Shown piece by piece: positions 33,597 to 41,520 of a stretch of DNA of 50,366 nt. Made by a program: the position numbers and the translations under genes. The stretch is taken from NCBI GenBank assembly GCA_945877315.1, contig CAMCRP010000018.1, positions 1 to 50,366 of the forward strand. Reading direction: 5' to 3'. The notes under the pieces are model-generated. The model made no database searches and was not told where the DNA came from. It saw only the letters and a list, made by a program, of their open reading frames with translations. Numbering within the stretch: position 1 is the first letter of the stretch; every line of letters starts with the position of its first letter. This DNA is from an uncultured Ruminococcus sp. (GTDB lineage: Bacteria; Bacillota; Clostridia; Oscillospirales; Ruminococcaceae).

Positions 33597-34423
33597 CCGC
33601 CAGTTTTCCTATAAGTCAATATTTCAAAGGATACCTCCGTGTCGAGGGAAACGAGTGCTTCCAGCCGCTTGTGACCCTCCTCGGAGGTTTTGTAATAGTA
33701 GGGCGTCATAGAAAACAGGGAGCGGATGTCCTCGGCATTGTCAAGGGAGATGGTGTAGGACAGCTTCTCAGTTCCTATAAAATCAAAGCCGTCAAGGGTG
33801 TAGTCCTTTACCTCGTTTAGATAGGGCTTGTCGTAGACGGCTTTTTTCAGCCCCCAAAGATGACGCTCCCCGGGAATTGCCATTACCATAATACCGCCTT
33901 TTTTCAAAACACGCAGAAATTCTTCTCCGCAATAAGGCGCAAAAAGCGTTGCCAGAATGTCGCAGGAACCGTCCCCGAAGGGCAGATGAAAAATGCTTGC
34001 GGCGGCAAAGGAAATGCCTTTGTAACGCTTTGCGGCAGCGTTTACGGCGTTTTTGGAGATGTCTATGCCGAAAATGTCCGCGGATTTTACGTCAGACGCA
34101 AGACGTTCGGCAATTATTCCCGTGTAATACCCCTCTCCGCAGCCTGCGTCAAGAACAGTACAGTCGTTTTCGGAATATTTTCGGACGGTTTCCGCAAATG
34201 CGTCGGCAAGGGGCTTGTAGTATCCCTTTGAAAGAAAGCTGCGGCGGGCGTTTACCATAAGCTTGTTATCCCCGGGCAGCTTGGAATTCATCATATCGGA
34301 GAGAAGAAGATTTACATATCCCGAGGCTGCAAGGTCGTAGCAGTGGTTTTTGGGGCATTTCAAAGAGTTCCCGTTTTTAGCCAAAATTTCCCCGCATTTC
34401 GGGCAGATAAATCCGTTTGACAT
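33593..34423 (-). CDS. rlmA: 23S rRNA (guanine-N1)-methyltransferase RlmA type
   Basis: This 276-residue protein has an N-terminal zinc finger (CPKCGEILAKNG and CPKNHCYD) followed by a class I SAM methyltransferase with DAGCGEGYYTG (motif I). RlmA methylates G745 or G748 of 23S rRNA in helix 35; the Gram-positive form modifies G748 and can influence tylosin/macrolide sensitivity. ATG at 34423 is preferred over 34432, which abuts the AAAGGA ribosome site. It ends against maf. Confidence 0.85.
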   Translation of the reverse strand: MSNGFICPKCGEILAKNGNSLKCPKNHCYDLAASGYVNLLLSDMMNSKLPGDNKLMVNARRSFLSKGYYKPLADAFAETVRKYSENDCTVLDAGCGEGYYTGIIAERLASDVKSADIFGIDISKNAVNAAAKRYKGISFAAASIFHLPFGDGSCDILATLFAPYCGEEFLRVLKKGGIMVMAIPGERHLWGLKKAVYDKPYLNEVKDYTLDGFDFIGTEKLSYTISLDNAEDIRSLFSMTPYYYKTSEEGHKRLEALVSLDTEVSFEILTYRKTGG

Positions 34424-34525
34424 TTGAATCATTCCTTTTATATGAGTTGTAAGTTATTATAGCATAAAAATTTCCCACAATAGCGTATTAAATCTGAACA
34501 TTTAGAAAAAAAGTTTGATAAATTC

Positions 34526-34554
34526 TTGACAAACTGCCTGTAACAATGTAAAAT
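34526..34554 (+). promoter_or_regulatory. Promoter of the acn operon
   Basis: TTGACA, 17 nt and TAAAAT lie about 104 nt before the aconitase ATG. The RNA would begin near 34561, right before the leader hairpin. Confidence 0.85.
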
Positions 34555-34565
34555 ATATAGTGGAA

Positions 34566-34630
34566 GACGTATTTTCAAAGGTGAAAGTGTCGGAAGGCGT
34601 AAGCTTTTCCGAATTCCTTGAAGATGCGTC
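34566..34630 (+). promoter_or_regulatory. Structured mRNA leader of aconitase
   Basis: GACGTATTTTCAAAGG (34566-34581) pairs with CCTTGAAGATGCGTC (34616-34630) into about 15 bp, keeping two G-U wobbles and one bulged A. Within it CGGAA...TTCCG (34591-34611) forms a second stem. There is no U-run, so it is not a terminator. It begins at the predicted transcript start and ends 27 nt before the ATG, a good position for a cis-regulatory or RNA-stability element. Confidence 0.7.
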
Positions 34631-34657
34631 AATTTACTATTGAAAGGATTGTTTGAA

Positions 34658-36595
34658 ATGGGTTTGACTCTCACAGAAAAAATCTTGAAAGCGCACCTTG
34701 TTGACGGTGAATTTGTAAAGGGACAGGAGATCGGTATCCGTATCGACCAGACTCTTACACAGGACGCAACGGGCACAATGGCATATCTTGAATACGAGGC
34801 TATGGGAGTTCCCAGAGTTAAAACGGAGCGTTCCGTTGCATATATTGACCACAATACTCTTCAGTCGGGCTTTGAGAACGCAGATGACCACCGTTTTATC
34901 GGCAGCGTTGCAAAGAAGCACGGCATTTACTTCTCCCGCCCCGGTAACGGTATCTGCCATCAGGTACATCTGGAAAGATTCGGCGTTCCCGGAAAGACAC
35001 TTATCGGCTCTGACAGCCACACACCCACAGGCGGCGGTATCGGTATGATTGCTATCGGTGCAGGCGGTCTGGACGTTGCTGTTGCAATGGGCGGCGGTGC
35101 TTACTACATCACATATCCCAAGGTCGTTAAGGTAAATCTTACAGGCAAGCTTCGCCCTTGGGTCGCTGCTAAGGACGTTATCCTTGAAGTTCTCAAAAGA
35201 CTGTCCGTTAAGGGCGGCGTTGGCAAGGTAATTGAGTACTGCGGCGAGGGCGTTAAGACGCTTTCCGTTCCCGAAAGAGCTACTATCACCAACATGGGCG
35301 CAGAGCTTGGCGCAACTACATCTATCTTCCCCTCTGATGAGATAACAAAGCAGTTCCTTAAAGCACAGCAGCGTGAAGAGGTTTGGACAGAGCTTTCCGC
35401 AGACCCCGATGCTGTTTACGATGAAGTAGTTGAGATAAATCTCTCCGAGCTGGTTCCTCTGGCTGCCTGTCCTCATTCTCCCGACAATGTTAAGACGGTT
35501 GAGGAAATCGGAAATCTCAAGATAGATCAGGTATGTATCGGCTCCTGCACAAACTCCTCTCTCATGGATATGCTGAAGGTTGCTCACATCTTAAAGGGTA
35601 AGACCGTTCACCCCGATGTTTCCCTGTCTATTGCACCGGGTTCAAAGCAGGTGCTGAATATGCTTGCTCAGAACGGCGCACTGTCTGTTCTCATTGAAGC
35701 AGGCGCAAGAATCCTTGAATCCGCATGCGGTCCCTGCATCGGTATGGGACAGTCCCCCAACTCTAAAGGTATCTCCCTGAGAACCTTCAACAGAAACTTC
35801 GAGGGACGCTCAGGCACTAAGGACGGTCAGATCTACCTTGTATCTCCCGAAATGGCTGCCGCTTCCGCTATTACAGGCGTTCTCACCGACCCGAGAACTC
35901 TCGGCGATATGCCCGAATTCAAGCTGCCCGAGGTATTCTCCATTAACGATAATATGATCGTTCCCCCCGCTCCCGTTGAGGAAATGGATAAGGTTGAGAT
36001 CCTCAGAGGTCCCAACATCAAGCCCTTCCCCGAAACTGCTCCTCTTATGGAAACTATCGAAGCAGGCGTTTCCTTAAAGGTTGGCGACAACATCACCACA
36101 GACCACATTATGCCCGCAGGCGCAAAGATCCTGCCTCTGCGCTCCAATATCCCCGCAATTTCTCAGCACTGCTTTGCTGTTTGCGATGAAAAATTCCCCG
36201 CAAGAGCAAAGGAAATGGGCAAGTCGATCATCGTTGGCGGCTCCAACTACGGTCAGGGTTCCTCCCGTGAGCATGCTGCACTTGCTCCTCTCTATCTGGG
36301 AGTTAAGGCTGTTCTGGTCAAGTCATTTGCTAGAATCCATCGTGCTAACCTTATTAATGCGGGTATCCTTCCCCTTACCTTCGTGAACGAGTCCGATTAC
36401 GACTCTATCGCACAGGGCGACGTTCTCGTCCTGGCTGACGTAAGAAAGGCTGTTTCCGAGGGCAAGAGCGAGCTTACCGTTGTAAACAAGACAAGCGGCA
36501 AGGAAATTCCCGTTCTCTGCGAGCTTTCGGGACGTACAAAGGATATTATGCTTGCAGGCGGTCTGCTTGACTATACAAGAGAATCTCTGAAATAA
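34658..36595 (+). CDS. acn: Aconitate hydratase
   Basis: This 645-residue enzyme converts citrate to isocitrate through a 4Fe-4S cluster. Cluster cysteines appear in CIGSCTNSS and ACGPCIGMG; other conserved features are SDSHTPTGGGIGM, the swivel-domain start MPAGAKILPLRSN and GGSNYGQGSSREHAALAP with the active-site Ser/Arg. The size and the arrangement match the shorter bacterial/mitochondrial-like aconitase (AcnA-X type) rather than the 890-residue IRP1 form. ATG at 34658 has AAAGGA 9 nt upstream; TTG at 34640 is unlikely. It begins a four-gene run towards icd and rex. Confidence 0.96.
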   Translation: MGLTLTEKILKAHLVDGEFVKGQEIGIRIDQTLTQDATGTMAYLEYEAMGVPRVKTERSVAYIDHNTLQSGFENADDHRFIGSVAKKHGIYFSRPGNGICHQVHLERFGVPGKTLIGSDSHTPTGGGIGMIAIGAGGLDVAVAMGGGAYYITYPKVVKVNLTGKLRPWVAAKDVILEVLKRLSVKGGVGKVIEYCGEGVKTLSVPERATITNMGAELGATTSIFPSDEITKQFLKAQQREEVWTELSADPDAVYDEVVEINLSELVPLAACPHSPDNVKTVEEIGNLKIDQVCIGSCTNSSLMDMLKVAHILKGKTVHPDVSLSIAPGSKQVLNMLAQNGALSVLIEAGARILESACGPCIGMGQSPNSKGISLRTFNRNFEGRSGTKDGQIYLVSPEMAAASAITGVLTDPRTLGDMPEFKLPEVFSINDNMIVPPAPVEEMDKVEILRGPNIKPFPETAPLMETIEAGVSLKVGDNITTDHIMPAGAKILPLRSNIPAISQHCFAVCDEKFPARAKEMGKSIIVGGSNYGQGSSREHAALAPLYLGVKAVLVKSFARIHRANLINAGILPLTFVNESDYDSIAQGDVLVLADVRKAVSEGKSELTVVNKTSGKEIPVLCELSGRTKDIMLAGGLLDYTRESLK

Positions 36596-36617
36596 TACAG
36601 ACATTTAGGAGGGCATT

Positions 36618-36851
36618 ATGAGCTATTTGGAAATGCTTTTGAGAAGAAGACATCACAGAAATTCCCACGCCGACCCAAAGATCGCTATTCCGCTTTTTCT
36701 TGCTATCGGTGCGGTCATACTGTTCGATAGAATGGTGAAAAAATACGCACCCGATATGAACGAGAAGCTCAAAAATGCCCTCGCCGTTGTAATAGCCGTG
36801 GCAGTTGTTCTGCTGTGTATTCTCATTATGGGCGCAGGCAGCTCCGAATGA
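36618..36851 (+). CDS. Small membrane protein of unknown function (first of pair)
   Basis: This 77-residue protein has a basic N-terminus (RRRHHRNSH), two hydrophobic segments (about 22-38 and 53-72) and a short acidic stretch between. I cannot assign a family. It lies 22 nt after acn and overlaps the next gene by an ATGA junction, so the two are translationally coupled. Confidence 0.65.
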   Translation: MSYLEMLLRRRHHRNSHADPKIAIPLFLAIGAVILFDRMVKKYAPDMNEKLKNALAVVIAVAVVLLCILIMGAGSSE

Positions 36852-37156
36852 AGCTGCGGGGATACGGAAGAATTTCTCCCGGCACAGGATACTGCGTAAT
36901 AACAGCATTTCTTGCGGTAAGAGCCGTAACTGAAATTTTCCCGAGAAGCTTGGAAATGTCCAAAGCATCGCTTATACTGCTTGTGGTCACACTTCTCATT
37001 GCTGTGACTGCAGGAGTATTATGCGGAAATAAGCTGTGGAAAATCATAAAAGGTTTCTGCGAAAAGCGTTTCCAAAACGGTGAAAGAATAGCGGAGATAT
37101 CGGAGCTTGTGCTTGTATTGGCTGTGTTTTCCGTTATGATGATTTTCCGAATATAG
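36848..37156 (+). CDS. Small membrane protein of unknown function (second of pair)
   Basis: This 102-residue protein has three hydrophobic segments (about 12-27, 38-57 and 84-100) separated by basic loops. ATG at 36848 overlaps the stop of the previous gene (ATGA), which decides the start over an upstream 36815 frame. The pair is between acn and icd and might be a membrane accessory of citrate or 2-oxoglutarate metabolism, but nothing in the sequence shows this. Confidence 0.6.
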   Translation: MKLRGYGRISPGTGYCVITAFLAVRAVTEIFPRSLEMSKASLILLVVTLLIAVTAGVLCGNKLWKIIKGFCEKRFQNGERIAEISELVLVLAVFSVMMIFRI

Positions 37157-37243
37157 CCTATAAGTAGCACTTATATTTATGATGATACTGTGAGCTGAAC
37201 ACATAACTAAACTCAGCAATCTAATTTTTGGAGGTATATAAAA

Positions 37244-38458
37244 ATGTCCGAGAAAATTAAAATGTCCACACCCCTTGTTGAAATGGACGGAGATGAAATG
37301 ACACGAATCATCTGGAAGATGATAAAGGATATCCTTATCTGTCCCTACGTTGAGCTCAACAGCGAGTATTACGACCTGGGTCTTGTTCACAGAAACGAAA
37401 CCAACGATCAGGTAACCATTGATTCCGCAGAAGCCACAAAGAAGTACGGCGTTGCTGTTAAGTGTGCAACTATCACCCCCAACGCTCAGAGAATGACCGA
37501 GTACGATCTGAAGGAAATGTGGAAGTCCCCCAACGGTACTATCAGAGCTATCCTTGACGGTACAGTTTTCAGAGCACCTATTATCGTTAAGGGAATCACT
37601 CCCCTGCTCCCCACCTGGACAAAGCCTATCACCATTGCCCGTCACGCTTACGGCGATGTTTACAAGAACACCGAAATGAGAGTTCCCGACGGAGCAAAGG
37701 CTGAGCTTGTTGTTACCGACAAGGACGGCAACGAAACAAGAGAGCTTATCCACACCTTCAAGGGTTCGGACGGTATTATCCAGGGTCTGCACAATATTGA
37801 CAAGTCCATTGCCAGCTTTGCAAAGGCTTGCTTCAACTTCGCTCTTGATACCAAGCAGGATCTGTGGTTCGCTACTAAGGACACCATTTCCAAGAAATAC
37901 GACCACCGTTTCAAGGACATTTTCGCAGAGATCTACGAGAACGAGTACAAGGATAAGTTTGAAGCTGCGGGAATCGAATATTTCTACACCCTTATCGACG
38001 ACGCCGTTGCAAGAGTTGTACGTTCCAACGGCGGCTATATCTGGGCTTGCAAGAACTATGACGGCGACGTTATGTCCGATATGGTTGCGACCGCTTTCGG
38101 AAGCCTGGGCATGATGACCTCCGTTCTGGTATCTCCCGACGGCGTTTACGAGTATGAAGCTGCTCACGGCACCGTTACCCGCCACTACTACAAGCATCTC
38201 AAGGGCGAGGAAACCTCCACAAACTCCGTTGCTACTATCTTCGCATGGACAGGTGCTCTCAAGAAGAGAGGCGAGCTGGACGGCAACAAGGCTCTCTCCG
38301 ATTTCGCTGAGAAGCTGGAAAAGGCTACCGTTCAGACCATTGAGGAAGGCGTTATGACAGGCGACCTTTATGTGCTCTCTCACCTTGAGGACAAGAAGAA
38401 GGTCAACACAGAGGACTTCCTGCTGGAGATCAACAAGCGTCTTGCCGCAATGATGTAA
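37244..38458 (+). CDS. icd: NADP-dependent isocitrate dehydrogenase, eukaryote-like type
   Basis: This 404-residue enzyme oxidises isocitrate to 2-oxoglutarate with NADP, giving carbon for glutamate. [60 protein letters not shown] and the NADP-loop region [10 protein letters not shown] are characteristic of the type II (eukaryotic cytosolic-like homodimer) form. GGAGG 9 nt before the ATG supports the start. With acn and no citrate synthase in the window, this is the oxidative branch of an incomplete TCA cycle, as expected in an anaerobe. Confidence 0.96.
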   Translation: MSEKIKMSTPLVEMDGDEMTRIIWKMIKDILICPYVELNSEYYDLGLVHRNETNDQVTIDSAEATKKYGVAVKCATITPNAQRMTEYDLKEMWKSPNGTIRAILDGTVFRAPIIVKGITPLLPTWTKPITIARHAYGDVYKNTEMRVPDGAKAELVVTDKDGNETRELIHTFKGSDGIIQGLHNIDKSIASFAKACFNFALDTKQDLWFATKDTISKKYDHRFKDIFAEIYENEYKDKFEAAGIEYFYTLIDDAVARVVRSNGGYIWACKNYDGDVMSDMVATAFGSLGMMTSVLVSPDGVYEYEAAHGTVTRHYYKHLKGEETSTNSVATIFAWTGALKKRGELDGNKALSDFAEKLEKATVQTIEEGVMTGDLYVLSHLEDKKKVNTEDFLLEINKRLAAMM

Positions 38459-38462
38459 TAAA

Positions 38463-39104
38463 ATGCCTAAGAAAAGTGAAATTTCCTCATCGGTAATAAA
38501 GCGGCTGCCGAGATACTACCGCTTTACCGATGAGCTGATAAAGCAAGGCTACACACGCATTTCATCTCAGGAATTATCGAAAAAAATGTCCCTGACGGCA
38601 TCTCAGATACGGCAGGATCTAAACTGCTTCGGCGGCTTCGGTCAGCAGGGCTACGGCTATAATCTGGTAGAGCTGCACAGCGAGATAGGCAAGATCTTGG
38701 GCGTTGACAGGCACTTTGAAACGGTGCTTATCGGTGCGGGAAATCTGGGAAAGGCTATCGCCCTGCATATGAATTTTGAGAAAAAGGGCTGCCATCTTGC
38801 GGCTATCTTCGACAGTGACCCCGAAAAGTCGGGCGAGATAATCTCGGGACTTTCCGTAAATCCCATGGTTAAGCTGGAGGAGATTTGTGCGGAAATAAAG
38901 CCCGCTATTGCCGTTCTCTGCATACCGAAATCCGCAGCGCAGGAGCTTGCAGACAGGCTTGTAAACCTCGGTATCAAGGGCTTCTGGAATTTCAGCCACT
39001 ATGACCTAAAGCTTGATTACAGCAATATTGTAGTGGAAAATGTCCATCTGGGTGACAGTCTGCTGACGCTTACCTACGGCGTTTCCGATATGACTGATAA
39101 ATAG
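38463..39104 (+). CDS. rex: Redox-sensing transcriptional repressor Rex
   Basis: This 213-residue protein has an N-terminal winged helix (RLPRYYRFTDELIKQGYTRISS, SLTASQIRQDLNCFGGFGQQGYGY) and a Rossmann domain with the NADH-binding GAGNLGKAIA, ending in a swapped C-terminal helix. Rex leaves its operators when NADH rises, controlling fermentation genes. It lies 4 nt after icd, so it is cotranscribed with NADPH-producing enzymes, which is a plausible redox feedback. I did not find a clear Rex operator in the acn promoter. Confidence 0.97.
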   Translation: MPKKSEISSSVIKRLPRYYRFTDELIKQGYTRISSQELSKKMSLTASQIRQDLNCFGGFGQQGYGYNLVELHSEIGKILGVDRHFETVLIGAGNLGKAIALHMNFEKKGCHLAAIFDSDPEKSGEIISGLSVNPMVKLEEICAEIKPAIAVLCIPKSAAQELADRLVNLGIKGFWNFSHYDLKLDYSNIVVENVHLGDSLLTLTYGVSDMTDK

Positions 39105-39106
39105 CA

Positions 39107-39140
39107 AAACCCCGTGTTTCACGCAGAACACGGGGTTTAT
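39107..39140. terminator. Bidirectional terminator between rex and recQ
   Basis: AAACCCCGTGTT and AACACGGGGTTT form a 12-bp stem, with T-runs on both sides, serving both convergent genes. Confidence 0.9.
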
Positions 39141-39141
39141 T

Positions 39142-41508
39142 TTATCCTATGGGATCAATGGCAAGCCTTCCGAGATTTGAAAGGATAAGCTGCTGTGCGG
39201 TTTTGTTTATTCTCAGACTGAGGTACGGTGTTCCGTTCTGAGATATGACCTCCTCAAAGACTATTCCGTTTTGGTCGGAAATATCGGTGGGGAGATAGAC
39301 AGTTTTGTTTTCCTCGTTCTTTTCCCGTCTGACGATACCAAGACCGATAAACAGCCCGTACACCGCCGAAGCCGCCTTTGTAATGGATATTTCCGAATCA
39401 GCTTCATCGGAAATACGCAGAATAAACTCGGAAATTGTGATATTTTCATCGTAAACGGAAAGCTTTTCTCTTGCAAAATACAGCCTTGCAAACTCATATT
39501 GAAGCTCCTTGAAAGTACTCAGACTGCGCTCACTAAGCCCCTTTGAATAGACGCAGTCCGCAGCGCACTTCTCCGCTCCTACGCTCTCTTCAAGCTTTCT
39601 GAGAAGCTGACGCTTTTCATTATCCGATACAGCATCGACCATTTCAGCGGGTTCGTCCGCATCGTTCAGATAGTCGGTTATGACCTGCAAAAAGCGTTTT
39701 CCGAACTGATCCAGCTTTTTCTCGCCGATACCGGGGACGTTCAGCATTTCACCGAGGCTTTTCGGCTGAATTTTGCAGATACCGATAAGCGTTGCATTGG
39801 AGAAAACCACATAAGGCGGCACTCTAAGCTCATTTGCTATCTTAGTACGCTCGGCTTTCAGAAGCCGCATAAGCTTTTCGTCCACCGCATATTCCTTAGA
39901 GGGCGCAGCTGACTTGCTTGTGTGCTCCTTCCCCGCAGAAATCTTGTCCTTCGGTATCATTACCTCAAATTTTTCCCTATTTTTCAGAAAACTCATACCC
40001 TTTGCAGTAACCGAAAGTATCTTGTACTCGTCGGGCGAAACGGCAATAAATCCGCTATCCTCCAGCAGCGAGAAATAATAGTTTACGGTATCTCGGGGAA
40101 CATTTTTCATCAGCCCGAAAACCGAAAGCTTGTCAAACTCCCTGTCGGTTATCTTCTGCGAACGTGAACCTCTCAGCACGTCCTTGTTCAATGCCGCACC
40201 GAAACGCTGTCCCGTTCGGCAGATACAGGAAAGTATCATTTGTGCGGGAATCGTCAGGTCGGATTTTTCCATATCACCCGAGCAATTGGAGCAGTTTCCG
40301 CAGTTATCGGGTGCTTCTTCACCGAAATAGTTCAGTATGTACCGCCGCAGACATTTCGGTGTGCCTGCATAATCCGCCATAACATTCAGCCGCTTCAAGG
40401 CACGTTCGTAAACCGTCTGTGCTTCCTCGGGGGTAAGCTCGGGATTTATGTCCCTTGACGATTCTATCAGATATTTCGCCGTCATTATGTCCTGGGGCGT
40501 AAAAAGCATAACACATTCGGCAGGCGAACCGTCACGTCCCGCACGTCCAGCCTCCTGATAATAGCTTTCAATATCCTTGGGCATATTGTAATGGACAACG
40601 TAGGCAACATCGGACTTGTCGATACCCATTCCAAAGGCATTAGTTGCAACGATTATCCGTATTCTGTCGTAAATAAAGTCCTCCTGGGACTGCCTGCGCT
40701 CCGCATCGCTCAGACCCGCATGATACCTTGCCGCAGAATATCCGTCCTTTTGAAGCCGTTCGCAGACCTCCTCAACATTCTTTCGGGAACTGCAATAAAC
40801 GATTCCGCAGCTGTCGGGATAACGGGAAATTATCTCCCGAAGCTCGTCATATTTCTGTGACGGACGGGCATTTCGCACCTCAAATCGGAGATTTTTCCTG
40901 TCAAAGCCCGTGGTGAGGCAGAACGGTTCATGCAGCCGAAGTGCGGAAATAACGTCCCGCTTGACAATATCCGTAGCAGTCGCCGTAAACGCCGCCACCG
41001 TGGGACGTTTCGGCAGCTTGTCAATGAAATCCGCAATTTTCAGATAGCCGGGGCGAAAATCCTGTCCCCACTGAGAAACGCAGTGCGCCTCGTCCACAGT
41101 CACAAGGGTAATATTCAGATGTGAACAAGCCTCCAGAAAGCTGGGCATTTCCAGACGCTCGGGGGCGACGTAGATGATTTTGTACATACCCTGACGCATA
41201 TTCCCCTCTGCCCTGTTCATCTGGGCAAAGGTCAGTGAGCTGTTGAGAAATGCCGCCCTTATACCCGACTGAACAAGTGCCGTGACCTGATCCTTCATGA
41301 GAGAGATAAGCGGCGAAATCACGATAGAAACGCCCTCCGACATAAGCGCAGGCAGCTGATAGCAGATGGATTTTCCCGCACCCGTGGGCATTACCGCCAT
41401 AACGTCCCGCCCCGACAGGATAGCGTCGATTATCTGCTCCTGACCCTCACGGAAGGAGTCATATCCGAAGTAGGTTTTCAGAGCGGCAAGCTTTTGATTT
41501 TCTTCCAT
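39142..41508 (-). CDS. recQ: ATP-dependent DNA helicase RecQ with C-terminal extension
   Basis: This 788-residue helicase unwinds branched DNA during recombination and repair. Helicase motifs: I MPTGAGKS (near 39-46), II DEAH, III FTATA, VI QEAGRAGRDG. A zinc-binding region (CLRRYILNYFGE, CGNCSNC) and RQC winged helix follow (about 365-500), then an HRDC domain (about 545-620; MLNVPGIGEKKLDQFGKRFL). About 170 residues beyond HRDC form a helical extension I cannot assign, making it longer than E. coli RecQ (about 610). It is last in a long minus-strand gene run, 12 nt after the transglutaminase gene. Confidence 0.93.
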   Translation of the reverse strand: MEENQKLAALKTYFGYDSFREGQEQIIDAILSGRDVMAVMPTGAGKSICYQLPALMSEGVSIVISPLISLMKDQVTALVQSGIRAAFLNSSLTFAQMNRAEGNMRQGMYKIIYVAPERLEMPSFLEACSHLNITLVTVDEAHCVSQWGQDFRPGYLKIADFIDKLPKRPTVAAFTATATDIVKRDVISALRLHEPFCLTTGFDRKNLRFEVRNARPSQKYDELREIISRYPDSCGIVYCSSRKNVEEVCERLQKDGYSAARYHAGLSDAERRQSQEDFIYDRIRIIVATNAFGMGIDKSDVAYVVHYNMPKDIESYYQEAGRAGRDGSPAECVMLFTPQDIMTAKYLIESSRDINPELTPEEAQTVYERALKRLNVMADYAGTPKCLRRYILNYFGEEAPDNCGNCSNCSGDMEKSDLTIPAQMILSCICRTGQRFGAALNKDVLRGSRSQKITDREFDKLSVFGLMKNVPRDTVNYYFSLLEDSGFIAVSPDEYKILSVTAKGMSFLKNREKFEVMIPKDKISAGKEHTSKSAAPSKEYAVDEKLMRLLKAERTKIANELRVPPYVVFSNATLIGICKIQPKSLGEMLNVPGIGEKKLDQFGKRFLQVITDYLNDADEPAEMVDAVSDNEKRQLLRKLEESVGAEKCAADCVYSKGLSERSLSTFKELQYEFARLYFAREKLSVYDENITISEFILRISDEADSEISITKAASAVYGLFIGLGIVRREKNEENKTVYLPTDISDQNGIVFEEVISQNGTPYLSLRINKTAQQLILSNLGRLAIDPIG

Positions 41509-41520
41509 ATTTATACCCCA

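Noticed and set aside
34500..34660. Rex operator in the acn promoter
   Set aside because: I looked for TTGTTAA-N4-TTAACAA or TTGTGA-type palindromes and found only scattered half-sites such as TTGTTA elsewhere, so no Rex site is claimed.
34430..35590. Frames antisense to the aconitase start
   Set aside because: Opposite strongly conserved aconitase motifs; no signals.
37019..38383. 454-codon open frame antisense to icd
   Set aside because: Runs opposite a clear isocitrate dehydrogenase in the mirrored frame, with no ribosome site or family resemblance. It is an effect of icd's codon use.
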